Assembly: GCA_025210525.1 (NCBI GenBank)
Contig: JAOARP010000063.1
Coordinates: forward strand, 62,001-126,000
Reading direction: 5' to 3'
From: Marinisporobacter sp.
Lineage (GTDB): Bacteria > Bacillota > Clostridia > Peptostreptococcales > Thermotaleaceae
DNA: 64,000 nt
The notes below the pieces were generated by a model. The model saw only the letters and a list, made by a program, of their open reading frames with translations. It was not told where the DNA came from and ran no database searches. Every line of letters starts with the position of its first letter. The stretch's first letter is position 1. Of the stretch, positions 26,592-35,120 are shown in pieces. Both the position numbers and the translations under genes were made by a program.

Positions 26592-29500
26592 TTATTTGTT
26601 GATTAGATTGTAAATCTTATAAAGCATTGTAGCAGCTTGCGCTCTATTTGCATTTTCTTTTGGTGCGAAGTTTCCATCCCCCATTCCACTGATGACTTTT
26701 TCTTTTACGCAAAGACTTACAGAATTTTTTGCCCATCGAGCAATATTTTCAGTATCTTCAAAAATATTTAAATGATCTAAATTTGCTTTTTCATATCCTT
26801 TTTTCTCTAAAACTTTTGCAACAATCACTGCCATTTCTTGTCTTGTGATGTTTCCATTTGGGTCGAATATAGTTTCACTTCTACCATTGATCAATCCATT
26901 TTTATATGCTGCTCCTACGTAATCATAGTACCAAGCATCTTTTGATACATCTCTAAATGACAGATTCATCTCTTCTGTAGGATATCCCATCATCTTTGTT
27001 ACTAATGTTGCAAATTCTGCTCTTGTAATATTTGCTGATGGATCAAATATACCTGCTTTTCGACCATTGATGATTTTTCCCTTTGCCATAGCTTCAATAG
27101 CTTCTTTTGCCCATTCATAACCTGCAAGATCCTTAAAGGTTACTTTTACTTCTACTATTTCATCTTCATTTGCTTTCTTAGCAAAGTATTTACTAAAATG
27201 AGGCGCCTCAAAGGTTACCATTTTTGTATCTGGATCATATACTCCACCCATACTTTCAATAGTACCATTATCATTTAGTAAGAATACTTGTACAGTTTCT
27301 CCTTTCTTCACTTCTCCTTTATATGGAATACTTACACTGATTGGTTCATTGAAATTGCTTACCTTTTCTTCTCCAACCTTAGCATTTAGATCTACTACCA
27401 TGCATCCTTTTGGTACTTTATTTTTTTGAAGAGTAGTTAGACCGTTTCGATCAATAGCTTTTGAACTTAAAGCAATTTCTTTATCTTTTTCTTCAAAAGT
27501 ATCTCGAGTTAAAGTAAATATAGTTGTTTCTGTCTTAATATGTGCTTGTTTTATATCATTTTCCTTCAATACTTTCATCATTTCTTTAGGTAATTTAGCT
27601 TCTATTTCTTTTTGGTCTGCTTTTGGTATTTTAATCATTACTTCATTTTCCATTTTCTTTTTACTTTCAAGACCATTTTTCTTTAGTATTTTTTTGATCT
27701 CTTTTACTGTAATATCTGTATTTTTAGCTATTTCTTTTATTGTACCCTTATCTACTGTTACTATAGCCTTTTCTTTTTCTACTACTATTCTTTGTGTATC
27801 AATTTCTTTTATAGTTGCTTTTTCAACTGCTTTCTCTGCTATCTTTATTGCCTTTTTCATCATATTCTTTTCATTTTTCTCTCCAATATTTTTAGAGATG
27901 TTCTTAATATTATCTATCACATTGCTTACAATATCATTTAGATCTGTTTGATTTTTTATTTTATCCATTGCTTTTAATGTGATGTCTATGTTGTCTTCTA
28001 TTACTTTGCTGATATCCTTTTTATCTTCTTCTTTTGTTAATTTTTCAGCTGATTTTCCTAGAAGATTTATAATCTTTGTACTCTCTTTGGCTATATTTTT
28101 TGCACTTTCTTCATTTTTGACTCTTTCTATAGCCTTTTCTATAATTTTTGAAACGTCTTTTCCATGGCTGATTAATTTTTTAGCATCTTCTTCTGATTTT
28201 ACTGCATCTGCATTTTTACTTAACTTCTCAGCAGCATGATCTACTGCTTTTACTACTTCACTCTCTTTGGCATTTTTATCATTAACAACTTTGCTTTCTT
28301 CTTTATATTCTGCATTTTCTACCTTTTGTTCAGGAGAACTTGATTCTCCTGTTCCTACTTTAATGCTAATTGGTACAGGTCTTGCGATATCTATATATCG
28401 TTTGCCTCTTTCAGCATATCGAATTAACGAAATTTCATACATGCCATTTTCATCAAATTTCAATGTAGCGTTTCCTTCCCTATCCGTTTTCACTACTTTT
28501 CCATCCATTTCAAAAGGCTCTCCATTTACTAAAACAGTCGCATCTTTTAATGGAGATACATTGTTACTAAATCCATTTTCATATCCATCTGTATGAATTT
28601 TTACTTCTACACCTACGCCTACAGATGTTTTATCAGCAGTCATTTTTGCATATACATTATCAAATCCATAGGCTCCATAGTACCAAACAATTTCATCGTC
28701 CTCACTTATATTTGTACCTTGGCAACCTACTTGTGCTAAGCTATCATTGATTCTATACAACCAACCAGACATACCTTTGTGATCTTTTTCTCTTTCACCA
28801 TCAATCATAGCTATATATAATCCCCATCCATAATCTTGGAAATCATAGCGTATACCATTATTTTCTAATGCTTTTACAATAGCATGGGCTACTGTAGGAG
28901 ATTTGAATTGATCTACTCCCCAATTCCCCTCGTCTGTAGCCGTATCACCTGTTCCTTTTTTTAGATACTCAGTAAGATCAAATAAAGGTACTGTTATTTT
29001 GGTTCTTGGTAAAATCGTATGGTCATATCCTTCTATACGTATATATACACTTTCTCTTTTTTCTTCCGGTTCTTCGACTTCACCTGAAGTACCTTCCTTT
29101 GGTGTAGTAATCTCTAGTACTTCACTAAAATCAGAAATATTTCCAAATACATCTACTGCTTTGATTTTATATTGATATTTTGTATTGGGTTGTACTTCAT
29201 CATCTAAGAATTGATTTGTACGAGCTATAATAGCAGGTTCTTCTTCAGAATAATCATCTCTAAATATCTGATATTCTTTTACTAATGAATCATCCTCTGC
29301 TGATAAATTTAGTAACACTTTATCTGAAGCAACCATTTTACTTTGTACACCAACGTTTTCTGGTGCCTTTTCATCTACTAATATTCCATAAACAGAAAAA
29401 TGTGTTACCTGTGCAATGAGTTTTCCTTCTTTATATGCACTAGGAACATACTCCCATTTTTTTGTTTCTTTATTAAAATAATATAAAGAAGCTTTAGAAG

Positions 29501-31997
29501 GATTTATTCCCTCTTTTACAGATAATCTCAATGTAGCTGGATGTTGCTCATCAACATGTATTCCTTTAAAATCAAAATTGATAATCTGCCCAGCTACTTT
29601 TAATCCTATATCTTCACTCGGCTGATAAGCTTCATTTTGAGTCTCATCCGTTACATTTAATGCTGCTTCATTTTCTACATTCATCGCTCCAAGGTCTATA
29701 TCTATTGTTCCATCTATACCTTCTATTTTTATTGGTACATTTTTCTTTAATGCAATATTTTGACCTGCTTGATAAATTTGTTTATATCTTATAATTGTAT
29801 ATTCTTTTTCAATCTTATTATTTGAAGCATCTGTTGCCACAACAGTAATTGTATTTTTACCTTCTTTGAGAACAATCTCATATTTTCCTGCTCCATTTTT
29901 TGGAACCACTTGATTGTCAAACTTCACCTGTGGCACAATATCTCCATCACGATTATCTTTTGCATGCACATCAAACTGTATTTTGCCATCTTCACTTACG
30001 ATTTCCTCTGGAAGATTTTCAACTTTTATAGTTGGTGCTATATTGTCTTTTCCCCAATGATAAATAGAACCTTTTCCTTCTAGATAATACATATATTGAT
30101 CTAACGCATATAAAGCTTGTTCATTTGACATTCCATTTAGCTTCAACTCATCATTTACTATCATATGAGCAAAGCCACCATGATTAGGAAGTTCAAAGCT
30201 TAATAATGCATCCAATAAGTTGTTTCCATTTTTTGTGAACTTTTCTGATAATGGATTGATTCCATTTGTGCAAAGTCCCATGATTGCTTGTGCACAAGAT
30301 TCTGAATTGGCTGTATTCCAAGAGAAATATCCACCGCTATCTTGTTGTGTTGCTGATAAATATTCTACAGCTCTACCTATTGCTTCTTTTACTTTTGGAT
30401 GTTCATCATTATTATATGGTGCAAGTGCTGTCATTGCCATACCCGTTATATCTGGGTCTGATGGTGGATTTGGATTTGCATCTGTTTTTAATGCCCATCC
30501 ACCGATTAATTCTTTCTCATCCTTTGTATAAGTACATTCATTATCTAATAGATTATGTATTAATTTTTCTCTTGTCCACCTTGCATCCTTTGGTACATCA
30601 AACTCGCCTGCATCTAATGCAATCAATCCAAAGATCACAGAATTGATTCCTTGTCCTTCTAAATCTCCACTATATGTTTTTTCTACTAAATCATATCCAG
30701 CTATATTTCTTGGATTTCCTCCTGCTGCAAGAACTCCTAAAACTCTTCTTTCATATTCTGTAGGAGCTGCAATCTTATCATCTTCTTCTACCTCTTTTGC
30801 TTTTAATTCTTTTATGGTGTTTTCAAAGTAATCTTTAGGAATCATTTGGCTTTTTCCAGCCCTTGCTAGTCCTAAAGCAACCCAGTCCATACTATATTGA
30901 CTATCTAATGCTACTTTTGCCGCTCCATCAATAGCTGCTTTTATCTTTTCACCATATTCATTTCCTTTTTTGATTTCAACATCTATAGAAGTACTAATTC
31001 CTTCCTTCTCCTTTACAGATGCCGTGATGGTTACTTTTCCTGAAGTTCTTGCCTGAAGAATACCCTCTGGAGAAACCATTGCCACACCTGGATTACTTGT
31101 TCCCCATGCAGGTTGATAATCAGCTATATTTTTTCCTTTATCATCTACTGCTGTAAGGCTTAATTGGAAACTTTCCCCTGTGTATATGGTTTTATTAGGT
31201 GGATTGATCTCAATAGTTTGAGGGATTTGAAATGTGTTAATACTCGACCATTGGATATCTTTATTGGTATAATAATCATCTTTCAAATAAGGATTCATTG
31301 TTTTTGCTTGAATAGCTCCCCAACTAGGAATTATACTGTATTCAAAATTTTCCTTTAATCCAATAGGCTTTCCTTCTTCATCACATATTTGTATGGTAAC
31401 TTTTTCTGGTGTTTCATCACTAAATATTAACTTATGCTTAACTTCGGCATCATAATTAGGATATGATCCTATCCACTCGCCTTCTTTATCATAATATGGA
31501 ATATATACTTGCTCCCCAGAAAAACTTTCATACTTTTCATTGAATTCTACAGGCTGATTAAATATAAGACTAAATTCAGTATCTGTCTTTAGCCCAATAG
31601 AGCCATCTTTAGGGTACATATCTACTAATTCTAAAGGTTTAGGATCTGGTTCAACAGGTATCTCTACTGATTGGTATACAGAACCACTAACCGTCTCATA
31701 TACTGCATAAACTACTGTCGTAACAGTTTCTCCTGTATCATTGAAGTCCCTACGCAAATGATTATCTACTACTTTGCCTGTTCCACCCCAGTCATGTTTT
31801 TCGCCATTTTCATCTATTTCATACCATTTCATATGTCCATCTTTGCCATCTTCTGCTGTTAGCTTAATTGTCTGACCTGAACGATATGTATCTTGTTTAG
31901 GTTCTATGTGAATACCATCTGCAAATGATAGAAAAATAGTTGTAGCTATCATTAATACTACTAATAAAAAACTGAAAAATTTTTTATTTATTTTCAT
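26592..31997 (-). CDS. Giant SLH-anchored toroid/DUF4430 protein
   Basis: The protein has 1,801 residues. Order: signal peptide (1-27); Ig-like domains including an SbsA/Big_5-like one (100-250); Big_2 (256-342); one toroid (349-642); HYR-like Ig (652-739); a beta region (745-875); fibronectin III (879-966); DUF4430 (979-1112, with SGWLYRIND and IVWYYGAYG); an Ig-like domain (1126-1216); a helical Lys/Glu-rich spacer (1226-1439); a beta domain (1449-1609); and three SLH repeats (1616-1800). It is the only chain in the window with both halves of the intrinsic-factor architecture plus full SLH anchoring, so it is the best candidate for a complete wall-anchored corrinoid trap. The ribosome-binding site is weak (GGGGG 13 bases upstream). 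A hairpin lies between it and the 279-residue gene, so its output may be tuned separately. Confidence 0.88.
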   Translation of the reverse strand: MKINKKFFSFLLVVLMIATTIFLSFADGIHIEPKQDTYRSGQTIKLTAEDGKDGHMKWYEIDENGEKHDWGGTGKVVDNHLRRDFNDTGETVTTVVYAVYETVSGSVYQSVEIPVEPDPKPLELVDMYPKDGSIGLKTDTEFSLIFNQPVEFNEKYESFSGEQVYIPYYDKEGEWIGSYPNYDAEVKHKLIFSDETPEKVTIQICDEEGKPIGLKENFEYSIIPSWGAIQAKTMNPYLKDDYYTNKDIQWSSINTFQIPQTIEINPPNKTIYTGESFQLSLTAVDDKGKNIADYQPAWGTSNPGVAMVSPEGILQARTSGKVTITASVKEKEGISTSIDVEIKKGNEYGEKIKAAIDGAAKVALDSQYSMDWVALGLARAGKSQMIPKDYFENTIKELKAKEVEEDDKIAAPTEYERRVLGVLAAGGNPRNIAGYDLVEKTYSGDLEGQGINSVIFGLIALDAGEFDVPKDARWTREKLIHNLLDNECTYTKDEKELIGGWALKTDANPNPPSDPDITGMAMTALAPYNNDEHPKVKEAIGRAVEYLSATQQDSGGYFSWNTANSESCAQAIMGLCTNGINPLSEKFTKNGNNLLDALLSFELPNHGGFAHMIVNDELKLNGMSNEQALYALDQYMYYLEGKGSIYHWGKDNIAPTIKVENLPEEIVSEDGKIQFDVHAKDNRDGDIVPQVKFDNQVVPKNGAGKYEIVLKEGKNTITVVATDASNNKIEKEYTIIRYKQIYQAGQNIALKKNVPIKIEGIDGTIDIDLGAMNVENEAALNVTDETQNEAYQPSEDIGLKVAGQIINFDFKGIHVDEQHPATLRLSVKEGINPSKASLYYFNKETKKWEYVPSAYKEGKLIAQVTHFSVYGILVDEKAPENVGVQSKMVASDKVLLNLSAEDDSLVKEYQIFRDDYSEEEPAIIARTNQFLDDEVQPNTKYQYKIKAVDVFGNISDFSEVLEITTPKEGTSGEVEEPEEKRESVYIRIEGYDHTILPRTKITVPLFDLTEYLKKGTGDTATDEGNWGVDQFKSPTVAHAIVKALENNGIRYDFQDYGWGLYIAMIDGEREKDHKGMSGWLYRINDSLAQVGCQGTNISEDDEIVWYYGAYGFDNVYAKMTADKTSVGVGVEVKIHTDGYENGFSNNVSPLKDATVLVNGEPFEMDGKVVKTDREGNATLKFDENGMYEISLIRYAERGKRYIDIARPVPISIKVGTGESSSPEQKVENAEYKEESKVVNDKNAKESEVVKAVDHAAEKLSKNADAVKSEEDAKKLISHGKDVSKIIEKAIERVKNEESAKNIAKESTKIINLLGKSAEKLTKEEDKKDISKVIEDNIDITLKAMDKIKNQTDLNDIVSNVIDNIKNISKNIGEKNEKNMMKKAIKIAEKAVEKATIKEIDTQRIVVEKEKAIVTVDKGTIKEIAKNTDITVKEIKKILKKNGLESKKKMENEVMIKIPKADQKEIEAKLPKEMMKVLKENDIKQAHIKTETTIFTLTRDTFEEKDKEIALSSKAIDRNGLTTLQKNKVPKGCMVVDLNAKVGEEKVSNFNEPISVSIPYKGEVKKGETVQVFLLNDNGTIESMGGVYDPDTKMVTFEAPHFSKYFAKKANEDEIVEVKVTFKDLAGYEWAKEAIEAMAKGKIINGRKAGIFDPSANITRAEFATLVTKMMGYPTEEMNLSFRDVSKDAWYYDYVGAAYKNGLINGRSETIFDPNGNITRQEMAVIVAKVLEKKGYEKANLDHLNIFEDTENIARWAKNSVSLCVKEKVISGMGDGNFAPKENANRAQAATMLYKIYNLINK

Positions 31998-32027
31998 GAT
32001 TTTTATACGCCCCCTTACTGAAATAAC

Positions 32028-32059
32028 TCTAGGAGAATTAGATAGCTAATTCTCCTAGA
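32028..32059 (-). terminator. Intercistronic hairpin, 14-bp perfect stem
   Basis: TCTAGGAGAATTAG/CTAATTCTCCTAGA with a four-base loop lies between the 279- and 1,801-residue genes. The T-run after it is poor, so partial termination or mRNA-end protection is more likely than full termination. Confidence 0.55.
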
Positions 32060-32100
32060 AAGAAAAATATTCAGAGATGTTTTTTAGATTCTTGTTATTT

Positions 32101-32940
32101 TTACCACTCTTCACCCCAAGTAGTAAATGCCCATTTTTCTTGGTTTCCATCTTTTAGTTCATATTGAGCAGCTCCAACCATAGGTAATACATTGTTTACT
32201 TTATACATCCATCCAGTCATTCCAAAGTTTTCATAAACCCCAACCTTTGAAACAAAGTTACCACTATAACCAACTGTAACATTTTCTCTTACCCAATCCC
32301 AACCATCAGTATGTCCTTCTGGATCGCATTTTTCCTCTAAAGCATATAAAAATGCATGCATAGCAGTTACTTTATCCTTCATTACAGCAGAATCATTGTA
32401 TCCTTGTCCATAAATATCCTTTAATGAAAAGTTAGTTAATTGTGGGATCGTCACATCAATATTATCTAATAATTCATTGTCACTTACTTGACTTGGATTT
32501 TGTAATTTGTCTTTACTAGGGAAGATCACTTTCATATTTACATTTTTTACTGTTGCTGTACTAGTTTTAGGCATTACAGTTACATGACTCTCAATAGACA
32601 TACCATTATAAGTTGCTGTAATCGTAGCTTTTCCTTGTCTTCCAGCTCTAACAATTGCTGTTTTTCCTGATGTACTTCCAAGTCTTACTATAGATGAATT
32701 AGAAGTGGTCCAATGAATGTTCTGTGCATCTGTAATATCTATTTTTTCATAATTTCCTGCAGCATTCTTTACCAAACCCTTTACTTCATAGCTAATTTGT
32801 TGCCCTGCTCTTACACTTACTGTAAACTTATTAGCATCATTAAAAGTAATATCCTCAATTCCTCCGGCTGCAAAGGCTTGTACCCCTGCAAGTCCTAAAA
32901 CAAGTGTTAATACTAACATCAACGAAAATACTTTTTTCAT
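32101..32940 (-). CDS. Small secreted Ig/DUF4430 protein
   Basis: The protein has 279 residues from ATG 32940, chosen over an upstream in-frame start at 32997 because AGGAGG lies just before 32940 and a signal peptide (MKKVFSLMLVLTLVLG, cleaved after AFA) begins there. A Big_2-like Ig domain (about 28-125, with IHWTTSNSSIVRL) is followed by DUF4430 (about 130-279, with GMTGWMYKVNNVLPMVGA and EKWAFTTWGEEW at the end). No toroid, anchor or lipobox is present. It is therefore a free or loosely held beta-type half that could complete a toroid domain in trans, for instance of the SLH-anchored protein encoded next. Confidence 0.85.
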   Translation of the reverse strand: MKKVFSLMLVLTLVLGLAGVQAFAAGGIEDITFNDANKFTVSVRAGQQISYEVKGLVKNAAGNYEKIDITDAQNIHWTTSNSSIVRLGSTSGKTAIVRAGRQGKATITATYNGMSIESHVTVMPKTSTATVKNVNMKVIFPSKDKLQNPSQVSDNELLDNIDVTIPQLTNFSLKDIYGQGYNDSAVMKDKVTAMHAFLYALEEKCDPEGHTDGWDWVRENVTVGYSGNFVSKVGVYENFGMTGWMYKVNNVLPMVGAAQYELKDGNQEKWAFTTWGEEW

Positions 32941-33052
32941 TCTTTTGTCCTCCTTTAAATTTTTATTTATTGAAATATTTCTCTGAATATTTTCCAAGTT
33001 AACCCCCTAGTTCAATACATACTAGATTCTTCTTTGATCAAAACTCCTACAA

Positions 33053-33091
33053 AAACATAAAGAGACACCACCAATAATAGGTAGTGCCTCT
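33053..33091 (-). terminator. Terminator after the DUF2292 micro-gene
   Basis: AGAGGCACTACC/GGTGGTGTCTCT (with G-U pairs) followed by TTATGTTTTTG on the minus strand. It separates the micro-gene from the 279-residue gene, so downstream expression needs read-through or another promoter. Confidence 0.7.
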
Positions 33092-33135
33092 AGTTTTCTA
33101 GTCAGCTCTAACTTTTTATATTTTTTATAAAGTTT

Positions 33136-33288
33136 TTATAACTTGATTGATTTCTTTATTTCTTCTACTCTTATTGGATATTTATCCTGTACAATAATAC
33201 GAATTTCACCATATTCAGTTCCACGTATTAATTCAATAAGATTTTTTTCCTTTTGATTTACATTCACCTTTATATTTTCTTTATTCAA
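33136..33288 (-). CDS. DUF2292/YezD-like 50-residue protein
   Basis: A 50-residue frame starts at TTG 33288, with GGGGG eight bases upstream. The product ends LIELIRGTEYGEIRI, IVQDKYPIRVEEIKKSIKL, which fits the DUF2292 (YezD-type) pattern: a predicted helix, then a short beta hairpin, then IRVEEIKK. The frame sits between the attenuator of riboswitch 3 and a second terminator, so it is the first gene read when cobalamin is low. DUF2292 function is not known to me. It is too short for routine gene finding and may be unannotated in relatives. Confidence 0.7.
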   Translation of the reverse strand: MNKENIKVNVNQKEKNLIELIRGTEYGEIRIIVQDKYPIRVEEIKKSIKL

Positions 33289-33370
33289 ATGAATTTCCCC
33301 CTACCCCATATGCATATCAAAGATTTTTCAAATAATATGATCTTACTAGAGGTCAACCTGGTGTAAAATT

Positions 33371-33403
33371 AAAAATCCCTATCTTCCAATGAAGACAGGG
33401 ATC
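33371..33403 (-). terminator. Attenuator of riboswitch 3
   Basis: GATCCCTGTCTTC-ATTG-GAAGATAGGGATT followed by TTTAATTTT on the minus strand, between the aptamer and the DUF2292 micro-gene. Confidence 0.85.
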
Positions 33404-33484
33404 ATATACTAATCTTAGCTCGTTTAAAGCATCATAAACGAATCTCATATAGTACCGCTCCTTTCCTCGGAAGGATGTATACCT

Positions 33485-33655
33485 AAAGCCTTTGGCAGGT
33501 CTCCTGACTTATAGATCAAACGCTTTCCCTCACCTTCCCAGTTTCCTAGTGGCATATTGAAGGATCACTCTCCATTTACAGTGGCCGGACCGTTCAGGAT
33601 TTTCACCTGATTCCCTTTTCACCTCTTATCTTTAAGATAAAAGAACCTAAAAGCT
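33485..33655 (-). promoter_or_regulatory. Cobalamin riboswitch 3
   Basis: Minus-strand landmarks: AAAAGGGAATCAGGTGAAAAT, CTGAACGGTCCGGCCACTGTAA, a B12 box reading GCCACTA (complement at 33547-33553, one base off GCCACTG), GGGAAGGTGAGGGAAAGCG, and TGATCTATAAGTCAGGAG. Same subtype as riboswitch 2. Controls unit 3. Confidence 0.94.
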
Positions 33656-33714
33656 ATGTATTCAATTTTGATGAATATTTATGAAAAAAACAAATTTCTT
33701 CCTTACACTGTTAA

Positions 33715-33743
33715 ATTTTATACTGTTTTACATATGATGTCAA
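33715..33743 (-). promoter_or_regulatory. Promoter of B12 unit 3
   Basis: TTGACA-N17-TAAAAT on the minus strand (-35 at 33738-33743, -10 at 33715-33720), about 60 bases upstream of the aptamer and right after the end of the nitrogenase-like operon. Nothing else is seen between 33656 and 33824. Confidence 0.75.
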
Positions 33744-33824
33744 TTATTTCATATATATTTCCTTCCACAATCGTTTTACATAATTCGTCATTCTTTTACA
33801 TCTCTATCCATTTCCAATGATCAT

Positions 33825-35120
33825 TTATTGTGAAAATTGTAATCCATTGATTACCTGCTCTACAAACATCAATGCGCCTTTTACGCCCATCATGGCTTTA
33901 GGGGTTATATCTATATATCCTAAAGAAGGCAATCCAATTTCAACACCTGTGAAGCTTTTATTCTTTAGCCTAAGCTGCGCAATAGTATTTCCATCTGCAA
34001 AAACTATCTCTGCATCTTTTGAATAAATATTGCTTTCAAGTGTATCTTCAAATCCTATTTTCTCTAAAAAAGCATACAATTTTTCTTTGATTTTTTTGTC
34101 ATTACTTCCTAATAGCTGAATAGATGCTGGAATCATTCCTAAATAGCTATAAAGCCACTTTGTCATAGCATATGCAACAGAACCTTCTCCCTTAATAGAA
34201 AAGGATGCTCCCTTAGGTAGTCCCGTAAGAGAATTGAATCTAGATAGGTATAAAAAGCTTCTTGCCCTTGCCTTTTGTATTTCTTCTAGTGAATAAAAAG
34301 GATCTACGCCTAGCTTTTCACATATATTTTTTATAAAATTTTCCGTGCTTTCAAATCCAATAGGTACGCCATCTTTACAAAATACATAGGGCATATGGTA
34401 TTCTTTTTCCATCCATTTAGCAAGTTCTAAGCCATATTCTGGATATAATATAACATTTAAAGCTGCTTGATTACTATTTTTTATAGTATCAAAATCATCT
34501 CCTGCACAAAGAGTAGAGATCACCCTGATACCACAAAGCTTCAAAAGCCTTTCAATTTCTTTTATATTTCCTTCATAATATTTGTTGTTGATAGATATGC
34601 CTACAAGATTCACGCTCTTTGGAATAACTTTTCTAGGCTTCATCGGAACTGCTTCTAATATTTTGATCACTGCCTTCTGAAAACCATCTCCAAACTCCCC
34701 TGAAAAACCAGTACTTTCTATTGAAAAGCATAGGGTATCTTTTACTTCATTTTTTAAAAAGCGATTCAAATCATCTCCAATCAAAGCTGCTCCTGGAGAA
34801 TTCACTACAGCTACTAATTTGTGCCCCTTTCCTTCTATATCTCTTAACATCTTTTCTAATTTTTCACTTGAACCATAAACATAATCATATCCATCAAGGT
34901 AGGTACATGGAATTCTAGGTTGCCCAAAATAAAATTCTTCTGGATAATTTAATGGATCAAAGGATAATTCCCTTGGAAATTGATAATCTGATATGGCACT
35001 ATGATAAAATTTGCATCCAGTCGGTCCATTAAGAATCACTGCTGCATCTTTAATTCCTTCCACTGCAAATAAAGCCCCTGTTAAGCTATCGGGCATAATA
35101 TTTTGAAAATAATCCTTCAT
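33825..35120 (-). CDS. Nitrogenase component-1-like protein (NifK/NifN-type subunit)
   Basis: The protein has 431 residues, oxidoreductase/nitrogenase component 1 family. Seen: an N-terminal NGPTGCKF block and a RIPCTYLDG block keep two of the usual cluster cysteines. The third conserved position, normally a Cys before the xxLIGDD loop, is replaced (NSPGAALIGDD). Its gene overlaps the end of the NifH-NifD/E-like fusion by 35 bases, so the two are co-translated and presumably form the catalytic heterodimer. Related nitrogenase-like complexes reduce tetrapyrroles (chlorophyllide and protochlorophyllide reductases, CfbCD of F430 synthesis) or C-S bonds. No nifB, nifEN or molybdate genes are present, so nitrogen fixation is unlikely. 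A corrinoid- or tetrapyrrole-directed role is inferred from context. Confidence 0.82.
   Translation of the reverse strand: MKDYFQNIMPDSLTGALFAVEGIKDAAVILNGPTGCKFYHSAISDYQFPRELSFDPLNYPEEFYFGQPRIPCTYLDGYDYVYGSSEKLEKMLRDIEGKGHKLVAVVNSPGAALIGDDLNRFLKNEVKDTLCFSIESTGFSGEFGDGFQKAVIKILEAVPMKPRKVIPKSVNLVGISINNKYYEGNIKEIERLLKLCGIRVISTLCAGDDFDTIKNSNQAALNVILYPEYGLELAKWMEKEYHMPYVFCKDGVPIGFESTENFIKNICEKLGVDPFYSLEEIQKARARSFLYLSRFNSLTGLPKGASFSIKGEGSVAYAMTKWLYSYLGMIPASIQLLGSNDKKIKEKLYAFLEKIGFEDTLESNIYSKDAEIVFADGNTIAQLRLKNKSFTGVEIGLPSLGYIDITPKAMMGVKGALMFVEQVINGLQFSQ

Noticed and set aside
30220..30646. Overlapping plus-strand frames of 103 and 120 codons
   Set aside because: Both are antisense to the 1,801-residue surface protein and lack start signals.
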